Below, one piece after another: positions 17,447 through 28,100 of a DNA stretch of 41,116 nt; within the stretch, counting starts at the first letter, position 1; every line of letters starts with the position of its first letter. Below the pieces are notes generated by a model. That model was not told the DNA's origin. It made no database searches and saw only the letters and a list, made by a program, of their open reading frames with translations. This DNA comes from a virus, in the IMG/VR virus record IMGVR_UViG_3300026130_000010, positions 1-41,116 of that record; one strand, written 5' to 3'. Made by a program: the position numbers and the translations under genes.

Positions 17447-18597
17447 GCCGCAGTTTAACTTCACTCATTAACACGAATACCTTTGAAGATTGGTTTATTC
17501 GTACTAATGAGATTATCGACACACTAGAGAAAGTAGCAACTCTAGATAATATCTACGATGATAACGTAGGTGATCTAACTATCAACGGTACTGTTAGTGC
17601 TACAAGTATTAATGCTGATAATCTAAATCTTGGCCTCGCTACAAGCCAAGATACGATTAGTCTAAATGCTAATGCACGTATTAAAGGTGATCTTGAAATC
17701 GCAGACGATTATGGTTCTGGTCAGACTGCAAGCTTGCGTTTCTACAACGGCAAAGAAGCCGCAACCAGCTCGCCTACTTGGGCTATACAAGTTGATCCTG
17801 ATGATGAGATTCAACATCGCCGATTGACTATTGGTGTAGGTGCTGGTAACCCAAGCGCACAAACTCCTCTTCTATACATCGATGCAGAAGATGGTGAAAT
17901 CAATGGACAAAACGTTGTCATTCACGATGATCTTCTACCAGACGAAATCACTAGTAACATTACTGGTGACGTAACTGGTGATCTAAATGGTAACGCTACT
18001 ACAGCAACAACAGCGACTTACGTTACTACGCTAAGTTCTGATGCTAGCACCAAACTAAAAACTGATCTACTTGACGAAGGTACAACTAATAAGTTCTACA
18101 CCTCTGCAAGAGCGCAAGCAGACGCTAAACTTGCTATTAGCGCTAGTGGTGATCTATCATATGCTGATGGTGTAGTTTCATACAGTGGTCCAACTGATGC
18201 ACAAGTTCGCACTAAGATTTCTGTGGATGGTAGTCTTGATTATGATGAAGAAAGTGGAGTTATTAGTTACACTGAAAGAACAGATGCAGCGATTCGTGGT
18301 CTATTCTCAAGTGGCACTGGCGTAAGCATTGCCACAGACGGTAAAATTTCTATCGGACAATCAGTTAGTACCAGCGCTAATGTGACCTTTGCTTCTCACA
18401 CATCTAACAAATGGGCTTTGAAAAAAGCATCTGATGGTACAACTCTTAATGATACTGTTTACGTTGAAGTGCAACAGGCATCCAATGGTAACTATAGACT
18501 AGTGTTTAAGTATGGCAACGAAGTGCTATTCTCTATGGACGGGGACGGTAACTTTAGAGCTAAAGGTGATATCACCGCATTCGGCACACCAATATAA
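17443..18597 (+). CDS. Tail-fibre-like structural protein
   Basis: A 384-residue protein with fibre features. The N-terminus (SLTSLINTNTFEDWFIRTNE, then IIDTLEKVATL) resembles the docking segment of marine T4-like fibre proteins. Residues about 45-60 have a TINGTVSATSINADNLNL repeat. Residues about 170-195 are a glycine/threonine-rich strip (NITGDVTGDLNGNATT...) like T4 long-tail-fibre repeats. About 210-225 has GTTNKFYTSARAQAD, a variant of the NLYYTDxR fibre repeat found in other genes here. The end has FRAKGDITAFGTPI, also a typical fibre terminus. There is no catalytic motif and no chaperone domain. It overlaps the coiled-coil gene by 4 nt. The exact fibre class is unknown. Confidence 0.75.
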   Translation: MSRSLTSLINTNTFEDWFIRTNEIIDTLEKVATLDNIYDDNVGDLTINGTVSATSINADNLNLGLATSQDTISLNANARIKGDLEIADDYGSGQTASLRFYNGKEAATSSPTWAIQVDPDDEIQHRRLTIGVGAGNPSAQTPLLYIDAEDGEINGQNVVIHDDLLPDEITSNITGDVTGDLNGNATTATTATYVTTLSSDASTKLKTDLLDEGTTNKFYTSARAQADAKLAISASGDLSYADGVVSYSGPTDAQVRTKISVDGSLDYDEESGVISYTERTDAAIRGLFSSGTGVSIATDGKISIGQSVSTSANVTFASHTSNKWALKKASDGTTLNDTVYVEVQQASNGNYRLVFKYGNEVLFSMDGDGNFRAKGDITAFGTPI

Positions 18598-18606
18598 CCA
18601 ATATGC

Positions 18607-18614
18607 TATAAATA
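18607..18614 (+). promoter_or_regulatory. T4-type late promoter (TATAAATA)
   Basis: An exact TATAAATA lies in the 48-bp gap between two genes, 31 nt before the ATG at 18646. That spacing matches the other two intergenic boxes here (33 and 35 nt before their ATGs). An AAAGG ribosome site follows. It probably drives the adhesin block that starts at 18646. Confidence 0.65.
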
Positions 18615-18645
18615 GATTAAAGTATACTGATAAAGGCACAAAGAA

Positions 18646-21378
18646 ATGGCTAAAAAGTTTAGCGAATTAACATCTTTAACTACTCTAGTTAACGAAGATA
18701 TCTTTGCGGTAACTGACACTAGCGAATCGATCAGTAAGAAGGTCACTGCAAATGACCTACGAAACTATCTAGTTGGCGTTGGTACAGACGGTAATATCTT
18801 TGTTGGCACTGGTCAACAAATCGTCTCTGAGATAAACAACTACGATGGCGCTGGTTCTGGTCTAGACGCTGATAAGCTTGATGGACAAGAGGGTGCATAT
18901 TACTTAGACTACAACAACTTTACGAATGCACCACCACGTGCTGATGATCTATCTGATCTTGCGAACACAACTGGCTTCGTTAAAGTTCAAGGCGACATTG
19001 TTGTAAACTACAACACAGAAACACAATCTTTCTACAGTATTTCGACAAACTTCATTCCAGAAGGTAATAATCTATACTATACTGAGAAAAGATTTTCTGA
19101 CCATCTAGACGAATACTTCCCAATTAAATTTGCTGAGCTAACTGCCACATTTGATTCTGGTCGTGTTACAGATAGCTTGTGGGACGTTAAAGCAAACTTC
19201 CAAGATATCATCAACAATCAAACAAGTAAACTGTACATACAAAGTTCTGTTGATATTACTAAGTTCGTTGCAGGTCAGAATATTCGCATCTATGGTGCTA
19301 ACCCAGATTCTGGTGAAAATGGTGGTCTACTAGAAGAACAGACTTCTATTAACGCTAATGTTACTAAAGCAGGTTTCAATGATTTTCTAGCTGAACCAGC
19401 AAGAACATTTGAATATAAACTAGCTAAGTTTAATTCTATCACAGGTAACGTTGCTCCAGCAAGCATTGCATATTCCGTTACAGTAAATATGCCAGATGAT
19501 GGTAATGGAGAGCCTGATTACACAGTATTCGGCTCTGAGAACAATATTCAGATTGCGTTTGATACTCCGGGAGATATTGACGAAGGCTATCTATTATACC
19601 GTAGAGAACCAAACGCAGTTAACTATGTATTGATTGCAGTTCTTGGTCCACGTGATGCACAGAACCCACCTTTCATCGATTACTACACTAATGACTATGT
19701 TGCTTGGGGTGGTAAGAATCTACGTGACAATTCATACGTGACAGATCAAGGTGAAAGTCTAGTAATTCACTTCCCGCATATTGCTCCAGCTATCGCAACT
19801 TATGGCTGGATGGACACTAAGATTACTAATGTTGATACTGAAAATCAGATTTTAACTTTACAAGACACTTGCTGGGTTCGTGATGGTGGTGACGTTTGGG
19901 TTGCACACAATGACTCTGGTATTATCAACTCTGCAATCACAGTACGTAAAAACTCAGGTAACAACAGTATTCAGCTAAACGCTAAGACTTACGTTGTCGA
20001 TAGTATTCGTATGGAGAACGAGTTTGGTATTCGTGGTGTAGCAGGTGTTACTAAGATTGTCAAGCTACCTTGGAGTACAATCGGTAAAACCAATAACATT
20101 ATTCGTGGACCATACACAAGTGGTGCATCGAATATGACTCTAGTTGACTTTAACATCGATGGCAACTCTATCAATCAGTTCTTGGTTGCAGACAGTGGTG
20201 CTGGTGAAGCTAACTATGCAATCAATCTAGGTAGTAATCTAACAGACTGTACAATATCTAATGTAAACGTTAAGAACGTTATTGGTGGTGGTTTATACGC
20301 ACCTATCTCTGAAAACATGACTATCAACATTTCAGAGTTTATTAACAGTGGTTTGTCTGATAGATATGCATATGCACCTTTGATTGCATATGAGTCAACT
20401 AACCTAACTGTAACTAACAACAGATTCAATAACTTCACTGATTATGTTGATACTTCTGTTAGCACTAAGGGTATTGTAACTAATAACTCTATTATTAACT
20501 GTGGTGCTGGTCTATTTGTATACGGCTCTAAGTTCTTGCTATCTTCACCAAACATCTTGATTGGTCCTGCTGGAGAACTTTTGCCACCTGCTGATATTCT
20601 AAACACAGAATTCGATTCTGTCAACCTAGTATTAGCTCCACAAAATGAAGAAACTAGAAGCGCTGAAATTCGTTATACTGTTAACGGTAATAACTTTGAC
20701 TTCTTGCATTACAATGGTATTGTAGACGGCAACGGTAATCCAGTTGTAGCTGGTGACGGTGCAGGTAACATGAGTTACGAATTGTGGAAGCTACGCAAGA
20801 CTTCATTTGGTGAAGAGATTCTATACGAAGAAATTCCACAAACAACTATTACACTTGAAGACAACACCGATGTTACTACGGATGAAAAAGCTGAAGGTGT
20901 ATACGCATTTGTGATTTCTAGCGCTGACACTACTACATTACGCACTACATATAATGCTGATGCATTACGTCAAGTTCAAGCTGATCACGAAGGTCTAGTT
21001 TACTTTGCTAAACATACTGAATTTGTTGCTAGCGGTGACATTCTAAATGTACCTGAGCCATACCGTTCAGATGCAGATGGTGTTGCTGATGTAGCTGGTA
21101 ATCACTACACGTTCCGAGTAGAAAACTACTCTAACATTCAAACAGGCCGCAAAGTTTACTTGTACAGTCATGTTGGTATGGATAGCATAGATGCCGATGG
21201 TAATCTAAACACTGGTGAGATAGTTCGCATAAATATCATCAACAATAGTCTTGTTGAAATTACAGTTGATATGGGTACTATTACAGATATTCCAAACTTT
21301 AGTGTACCGGGCAACGGTGGAGGTATTCTCGTGGTTCGTAACAAATTTACAGTAGCGCAAGGAAGGGTGATATTCTAA
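18646..21378 (+). CDS. Tail fibre/spike protein with probable beta-helix
   Basis: A 910-residue protein. The N-terminus (KKFSELTSLTTLVNEDIFAV, then TDTSESISKKVTANDLRNYL) is a common docking segment of marine phage fibres. Residues about 75-105 carry the fibre repeat DADKLDGQEGAYYLDYNNFT, followed by a NLYYTEKRFSD motif near 140. A central part holds a fibronectin-like region. Residues about 485-640 have strand repeats of right-handed beta-helix type (CTISNVNVKNV, MTINISEFIN, LTVTNNRFNNF, GIVTNNSIINCG), as found in spikes that bind or cut polysaccharide. No catalytic residues can be assigned. It follows the promoter at 18607 and ends 1 nt before the next gene. It is a candidate host-binding or depolymerase spike. 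Confidence 0.75.
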   Translation: MAKKFSELTSLTTLVNEDIFAVTDTSESISKKVTANDLRNYLVGVGTDGNIFVGTGQQIVSEINNYDGAGSGLDADKLDGQEGAYYLDYNNFTNAPPRADDLSDLANTTGFVKVQGDIVVNYNTETQSFYSISTNFIPEGNNLYYTEKRFSDHLDEYFPIKFAELTATFDSGRVTDSLWDVKANFQDIINNQTSKLYIQSSVDITKFVAGQNIRIYGANPDSGENGGLLEEQTSINANVTKAGFNDFLAEPARTFEYKLAKFNSITGNVAPASIAYSVTVNMPDDGNGEPDYTVFGSENNIQIAFDTPGDIDEGYLLYRREPNAVNYVLIAVLGPRDAQNPPFIDYYTNDYVAWGGKNLRDNSYVTDQGESLVIHFPHIAPAIATYGWMDTKITNVDTENQILTLQDTCWVRDGGDVWVAHNDSGIINSAITVRKNSGNNSIQLNAKTYVVDSIRMENEFGIRGVAGVTKIVKLPWSTIGKTNNIIRGPYTSGASNMTLVDFNIDGNSINQFLVADSGAGEANYAINLGSNLTDCTISNVNVKNVIGGGLYAPISENMTINISEFINSGLSDRYAYAPLIAYESTNLTVTNNRFNNFTDYVDTSVSTKGIVTNNSIINCGAGLFVYGSKFLLSSPNILIGPAGELLPPADILNTEFDSVNLVLAPQNEETRSAEIRYTVNGNNFDFLHYNGIVDGNGNPVVAGDGAGNMSYELWKLRKTSFGEEILYEEIPQTTITLEDNTDVTTDEKAEGVYAFVISSADTTTLRTTYNADALRQVQADHEGLVYFAKHTEFVASGDILNVPEPYRSDADGVADVAGNHYTFRVENYSNIQTGRKVYLYSHVGMDSIDADGNLNTGEIVRINIINNSLVEITVDMGTITDIPNFSVPGNGGGILVVRNKFTVAQGRVIF

Positions 21379-21379
21379 T

Positions 21380-24300
21380 ATGTCTAGCTTAACTAATATT
21401 AATAACAATGCGGCTGTAGTCAACGTTGGTAGAACGGTGCCAGTTTCGGCTGGTCCACAAAGCGCTGCAAACTCGATTCCTGTTGTAATCGCTACTGACC
21501 AAACTGCGATTCCAGTAGAAGAACAAAACAAAGTACAATCTGAAGTGGCGCTATCACTACTCGGTATTCCACGTGCTGAGGTTGCACTTGGTATCTTTGC
21601 AGACGTTAACACATATGACGTTAACCCTACTGAGTGGTCTAGTTCACCAGAGTACTACAAAGAAGGTCACGGCATCAAGCACTTACCAGAAGAAGCTGGT
21701 GCGCTTGTAGAAGCTCCACGTAACAGCACAGCTATTCTAACATCTAAGCGTTTCTTCCGTTACCAACCTGGTCGTGTATCTGCGGCCACATTCGGTATCA
21801 AGTCTAGTACTTCTAGAGCACATTACGCTAAGAACCCAGTAATTCGCAAGTACGGCATCAACGATAAGTACGATGGTTACTACTGGGAATCTCGCCAGTC
21901 TGGACAAGGTGATAACTTTACTGTAGTTCGCCGTACACAATCTCTTCTAAAGAACCCTACTTCTATTTTCGGTAATGCAGGTCAAGAGCTACGTGGTAAT
22001 ACTTTAGCCACTGATCAACTAAACGATTATCGTATGATTGGTCAAGCACCAAAGGTTGAAGAGACTGCTGGACTTTTCATTCGTGAACGTGCAACTATTG
22101 TGCAAGAGCGTTTTGAGACTATTGATTGGGCAATCGACAATGCTGGTATCGATTATGCCGCAGTTGCTACTGCGCTAGGTGGTTCTTACACTGCTGATTC
22201 GGTAAAAGAAAAATGTCGCCGTGATGCTGATTACTGGGTAGATATGATTCTACAAGATTTGAAGCATGGTGGCGACGGACACGTAGCATTTAACACGAAG
22301 AATTTCTCGACTGCAATCATTCAGAATGCTGCTACTGAGCAAAGTCTTTACAGCGCATTGAAAACTGCTTTGCTTGCACTGTTTACACCTGCTACTAGCA
22401 TTTACACACGTGTTACAACTCTAGCTGATATTATTATCACGTTCTTTGGACAAGCTGATCCTAAGAACAATCCAATTTCACCAACAAGCTTTGGTACTAA
22501 GTCTAAGCTAGAAACTTTCTTCGATGTACGCAAGAATTTCTGGGCTTACGATGTTACACGTGATGGAAATATCTTTACATATGATGGTACTGCTGGTACA
22601 ATTAACGCTAATAATGAACTATACTACGATCAAGCTTCAGGCTACTTTACTGTAGAAGACATTAAAGCTAAATGTCACCGTGACGTTGTATATGTAGCAG
22701 ACGGGTACAAAGATGACTTGATTGCAGGTTCAAGCGTAAACGCTTCAACGAAGTATAACGCTAGCATGTTCCTACGTGGTAACGGCCTATCTGTATTCTC
22801 TCAGAAAAACGGTTCTGATCCAATAGAAATCGATGTGCATACTCAAGTTAAAGCTGATATTCTAGCTGATATGGCAGATGCATACTTTGGACTAAGCGCA
22901 TACACAACTCGACTAAGTGATCTTGCAGATATCATTATCGATAACTTTACTACTGAAGACACTTCAGTTGCTATCTATGGTACTCGTGGTGTTCTAGGTA
23001 ACTTGGTTGCAATGCGTGATGGTCTACCAATGGTACACGCCGCAGTATTCGATCCAAGCTTACTAAAAGATCAAGTTAAGATCAAAGCGATTGCAGATGC
23101 TACTACTGGTCAGTTCAAACTAACTGATGGTAACGTTACTTTCGATCAGCATGTTAAAATCTTCACTAAAAACGGTGACGATCTAAATGCTAACATTAAG
23201 AACGGTGGCGTATATCAAGTACGTAAAGTATATGGTACTAAAGGCAATAGTTTTGACATTTATAACGAAAATGGTCAGATTACATTTACTCAAGGTGAAC
23301 TAGACGCAACAAACGGTGGCGACAACACAATCTACATTCAGACTGTTGTACCATTCATGTTCCCTAAACATTACGATCCTGAGTACTACAGAACAGATGC
23401 AGAATATCTTGCTATCACCCAAGGTCTAGCTACTGATGAAGCAGATCCTCTAACTCAAGGTTTGATGTTCCCATTAATGTATAGTAATGTTAACTTGACA
23501 GAAGAGTTATCTTTCTACACTGGCTACATCAATACTACTCTTGATCCAACAACTCAAGCAGGCCTTATCCGTACACAATACGATAACGTTAACTTTACAC
23601 CAGAGTACATTAACTGGATTAAGAACAACGTTAAGCCTGAGTACTGGGGTGTATATGAATATCGTATCCCACGTTCACGTTTCAGTACTGATCAATTGAA
23701 TGGACAAGAAAACGCACAAGTATACAGTGATCTAGCAACAGGTGAAGGCGGTGTAGTACGTCCTGGTATGCCTGTTACTGATAATGGTGTACAAGTTATC
23801 AATCAGAGTGTGTATGACTTTGACTTTACTAAAGTATCGATGCTTAAGATTGAATTCTCTTGGTACGGTGCGGTAGGTGCTCTATTCTTAGCATATGTAC
23901 CAGTAGGCAATGATGAAGCACGTTGGGTACGTGTACACCATTTGAGAGCTTCGAACCAGTTGAAGATTCCTTCACTTGGTAACGCAACTCTACCAATCAC
24001 ATATACTGTTTACGGAGGCGGTGATGCTATTTCTGGCGGTGATGGAGAATCCGGCGATGACTACAACTACGGCCGTGACTCACACAACCTTGTCAAATAC
24101 GGTGCTTCGTACTATATCGACGGTGGTGACCGTGGTACTGTCCGTTTGTATAGCCACACTAACAATACTCCTGTAGATGCATACGGTCGTGACTTCCCAT
24201 TGTCTGGTACTGGGTCTACTTACAGCAACGGTGTAATCACATACGCTGGTTCTGTTGATCCTGTATTCTTCATGGGCGCTAAACTAGATACTGGTAACCG

Positions 24301-25147
24301 TGCTGACAACAACATTCGTGTGGCATGGGTAGACGGTAACGATCTAGTTCTAACTGGTAATACTGTATCTACAAACGTTTCTAACTTTGTATTGAAGCCA
24401 GAACGTACTGCTAACGTGTACGGTATAGAAACCAAGAAGCGTATTGTAAGTACACAAGGTCAACCAGTACGTAACCGTGTGCAAGTGTACCCAACTAAAC
24501 TATCTACTGCTAACTTGGGTCTAGAGCCAGTTCGTCTACGTATGCAGAAGACGCCATTGTTCCAGAACGATGTAGTACCTACTGGTACATTTACTTTAGA
24601 TAGCGACTATGCAGTAACACCAGAGAATCTACCACTAGATACAAGTTCTTCTAACTATCTAATCAATGGCGAAGGTACATATGGTTGGATGCGTGGTACT
24701 ATAGATGAAACTGGAGAAGTTATTACTGTTCTAGGTAGACTATACAAAGAAGTTGATCAATACTACTTTGAAGTGCTACAATCATATAATGGTACTCTAA
24801 CACTTAATAGTGCTGATTCTTTCCTAGTAGATAAGATTTTTGATGCACAAGGAAACATCATTTCTCATGGCAAAGGAATCGAAATTGTTGAAAATCTAAG
24901 TTCTGTTGAGATTGCTGTATCTGATCAAGTTGCAATTCCTAACACAGGAAGCACAGTAGCAACAATCTACTTGCAACCAGGTACTGAGCAGATTCAACTT
25001 AACACGTACTTCGATTACAACAAAGAGTACTTGTCATATCCATTAACTGACATTGCGGACACACTTTACCTCTCTGTTGACACAGAGATAAATAATGTGA
25101 GTACCGCCCCAGAGGTGAGCATAGGCGTAACATGGGAAGAGCAGTAG
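21380..25147 (+). CDS. Large virion structural protein, first of two tandem paralogues
   Basis: A 1255-residue protein. The N-terminus contains SIPVVIATDQTAIPV (about 32-46), a short motif frequent in phage tail proteins. Residues about 54-80 (SLLGIPRAEVALGIFADV) and FRYQPGR (126-132) align with the next gene. An inserted section of roughly 270-520 has two copies of a unit starting VKEKCRRD (275) and IKAKCHRD (428), each followed by a DL..G segment and an LADIII segment, a repeat seen in marine T4-like structural proteins. SWYGAVG (827-833), GNDEARWVRVH and SYYIDGGD (about 910) again match the next gene. The C-terminus ends with YFDYNKEYLS and a terminal EQ. It is probably a fibre or baseplate-attached adhesin. 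Biochemical function is unknown. Confidence 0.75.
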   Translation: MSSLTNINNNAAVVNVGRTVPVSAGPQSAANSIPVVIATDQTAIPVEEQNKVQSEVALSLLGIPRAEVALGIFADVNTYDVNPTEWSSSPEYYKEGHGIKHLPEEAGALVEAPRNSTAILTSKRFFRYQPGRVSAATFGIKSSTSRAHYAKNPVIRKYGINDKYDGYYWESRQSGQGDNFTVVRRTQSLLKNPTSIFGNAGQELRGNTLATDQLNDYRMIGQAPKVEETAGLFIRERATIVQERFETIDWAIDNAGIDYAAVATALGGSYTADSVKEKCRRDADYWVDMILQDLKHGGDGHVAFNTKNFSTAIIQNAATEQSLYSALKTALLALFTPATSIYTRVTTLADIIITFFGQADPKNNPISPTSFGTKSKLETFFDVRKNFWAYDVTRDGNIFTYDGTAGTINANNELYYDQASGYFTVEDIKAKCHRDVVYVADGYKDDLIAGSSVNASTKYNASMFLRGNGLSVFSQKNGSDPIEIDVHTQVKADILADMADAYFGLSAYTTRLSDLADIIIDNFTTEDTSVAIYGTRGVLGNLVAMRDGLPMVHAAVFDPSLLKDQVKIKAIADATTGQFKLTDGNVTFDQHVKIFTKNGDDLNANIKNGGVYQVRKVYGTKGNSFDIYNENGQITFTQGELDATNGGDNTIYIQTVVPFMFPKHYDPEYYRTDAEYLAITQGLATDEADPLTQGLMFPLMYSNVNLTEELSFYTGYINTTLDPTTQAGLIRTQYDNVNFTPEYINWIKNNVKPEYWGVYEYRIPRSRFSTDQLNGQENAQVYSDLATGEGGVVRPGMPVTDNGVQVINQSVYDFDFTKVSMLKIEFSWYGAVGALFLAYVPVGNDEARWVRVHHLRASNQLKIPSLGNATLPITYTVYGGGDAISGGDGESGDDYNYGRDSHNLVKYGASYYIDGGDRGTVRLYSHTNNTPVDAYGRDFPLSGTGSTYSNGVITYAGSVDPVFFMGAKLDTGNRADNNIRVAWVDGNDLVLTGNTVSTNVSNFVLKPERTANVYGIETKKRIVSTQGQPVRNRVQVYPTKLSTANLGLEPVRLRMQKTPLFQNDVVPTGTFTLDSDYAVTPENLPLDTSSSNYLINGEGTYGWMRGTIDETGEVITVLGRLYKEVDQYYFEVLQSYNGTLTLNSADSFLVDKIFDAQGNIISHGKGIEIVENLSSVEIAVSDQVAIPNTGSTVATIYLQPGTEQIQLNTYFDYNKEYLSYPLTDIADTLYLSVDTEINNVSTAPEVSIGVTWEEQ

Positions 25148-25150
25148 GAT

Positions 25151-28100
25151 ATGGCAAAACAGATAAAGATTGGACATGATAGGGTACCTGCCCCTATTAC
25201 TGAAAGATACGTGCCGCTTTACGATGTGTTTAGCGGCACCATCTTACGTGACGTAGCAGGGAACCCTGTTGTCACACCTGAAGAAACTATTCTTGGCAAC
25301 TTCATTGAATCACAAAATGCAACTCCTGTCTTTATTTCAAATAAGACTCCGGGTGAAGTGTATCAAAAATTTGAGCGTGATGGTGACACATTCATAAAGA
25401 AAGTTGATGGCGAACCTCTACTAGGTACGGCAGACCTAACAATTAAAGTTAGAGAAGTTTTTCCATCAACAACAGAAGTAAGTAATACGCTACTTGGTGT
25501 ACCACGTTCTGAAAGTCAATTAAGTCTTTTCTCTGATGTATCAACGTATGGTCTAGATGTAGATAACTGGACGTACTACACGTTTAGTGGTGCGCTCGAC
25601 TATCCTTCAGAATGGTATAGACGAAAGAACAAAACATATGGCCGTCGTGGTGGTATGGAGTTCATTGAGTACACTGAAGAGCAAGCACTAGCACTTCGTG
25701 GATATCCTGTACAATACACTTTTCCATTTGGACCTTCTCACGAAGGGGTCGGTAGGTATAGTGAAAACAGATTTAGACAGTATAAACGATTTATCGCAAT
25801 AGGTAAAGAACTTTATAGTTATTTTGCATCTAAAGGTTATCAGCAATTTGCAGAAAATAACTTTGTGCCTGATTATATTAAATTCGTAGATCAAGATCGC
25901 AATCCTATTGCATCTAATGTCGTAGTTAACGTTACTGGTGAAGATATTGAAAATCTTAATTCAGCGTATGATATCGACTATGGTGACGATTTACAGTTAG
26001 CATTCGATCAGATTGAGGCTTGGACTCAGGCATACTCTGCTATTAGAAATCAGAGATTGCTAGCTCCTATTACTCTGCCAGATAATATTGTTCGATACAT
26101 TTTAACAAACTCTACACTCATTGCTCCAGGATATAGTACTGGTGCAAATTACTACGCAATGTTAGAGAGTGTTGACACTTTCAGATATCAACCTGGTCGT
26201 ATCTCTGGTATGACGTTCGGTATTCGTGTTAAGAATGATACGTCTAACATCGAAAACGTTGTAGAGTGGGGCGGCTGTAACGATACTGATCAGTATGTTT
26301 TCCAAGTGCGTGGTGGTGAGTTTAATATCATTCGCCGTAGTACTATTCCGCTACCAGAATCTCTTCTAAAGAGAATGGGTCTAGACTCCAATTATCAGAC
26401 TGGACCTAAGTATGCTGATGGGATTAACCAGAAGTATCAGATATACGAAACAGTAGTACAGAGACAATTCTTTAACGGCGATAGACTAGATGGTAACGGA
26501 CCGTCTGGTTACAATCTACGTTTTGAAAACGTAACAATGTTTAAAATTGAATACTCTTGGTACGGTGCTGTTGGTGTAAACTTCTACGCTTATATTCCAA
26601 CTGGTAACGATGGAGCACGTTGGGTACGTATTCATACCATGATTATTGAGAACGGTCTAGGCGAACCGATTCTACAGAATCCAGAATTCAAATTCAGATA
26701 CTTTATCTCTACAAATAACACTGGTTCTATAACTGAGCCAATGTACGTTTACAAGTACGGTTCATCTTACTACATTGACGGTGGTGATGAAGGTACACTA
26801 AGATTAAATGCATCCGATTCTGTTGTTCGAGACTTCGACACTTTATTCAATAAGGGTGCATTAGGTGTTATGCCTAAAGGCTTTATCTCTAATGCTGACG
26901 GTGAATATTTACCAAACAACTTGAAAGCATATCCAGTTGAACTTTCTGCTTCGACTGACTCTAGCGCTTTGATTCAATTTAGAGAGATTATTGGTTCGCC
27001 TGATGGTATGCATTTCCATTATTCACCTTCTCTTCATAACGGCATATCAAACAAAAGTAAAAAGTTTAGACTTGCTGTTACTGATGCTGGTGGTGTTACT
27101 CTTGATTATGATGAATTTGATCCGACATTAACTAATCAAGTACTGTTTGCTGAAGAAGACAAATACAGAAAAGTTATTGCTGATGGTGTGCATAATTTAT
27201 ATCTAAACCCAACTGTTGGTACAAGTTCAGCCTCAATTCTACGTAGACAAGGTTACAATTTATCTACACAACAGTTTCCTAGTCAAATAAAATATAGTAA
27301 TGGTGATGAGATTGTAGACACTGCTGGTCTATCTTTTGTAGCCAAATGCTCTAGATATGATGAAATAATTGCATCCCCTACTGCACTTACTTCTGATACT
27401 TTCTCAGTAAACTGGTTGAATCCTGTTGCTAGAGATAGTGATGGGTACAATCACTTTGCAGATTTCTTTATAGGATTGACATACGATCAGCCTGTTAGTG
27501 CTAGCATACAAGACCCTAACGATGAGAACAACAACATTCAAGTTCTACGTTTTGGTGCAGAAGAAGAGCAGTACGATACAACTTCGGCGCTAACCGACGG
27601 TACAGTTGCGGTATACAGTCATTACAATCAGAACGTTGATCTTGATGGTTATGATAGATATGAGTGGGATCCAACATATGGAATTCGATTTGATATTGAT
27701 CCTAGACTTCCCCGACCTGCTGGTTCAGATAGCGGAATAATTTCTAAGCTTGTTGGTAATATTACTATTAACCCAATAGATGTTGTTGAAGTCGTTGAAG
27801 GTGGATCTACACCAGGTTCTACGCATACATTGAAAATACTAGCACCAATTCAAAACTTCAGAGAAGCTGATGCAGGTAAGATTGATTTGGGTGTAAACAA
27901 TGCACCTTCTGGTATTATTATAATGAGTGCACCACAACAAACAGAAGAAAACGCACAAACTATTTTCTTGATTGACGTTTACTACGATGGTGATATAACT
28001 TCAATTTCTGGTTGGAACAATGTAGTTCAGTATAAAACTGTTAGACTATCTGATGATTATCGAATCTCAGGATACGAATACATTAACGGTCAATTAGAAG

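Noticed and set aside
21228-25094. CATAAATA (21228) and GATAAATA (25087) as late promoters for the paralogue genes
   Set aside because: Each has a mismatch in the first base and lies in coding sequence; near-matches are expected by chance at this AT content.
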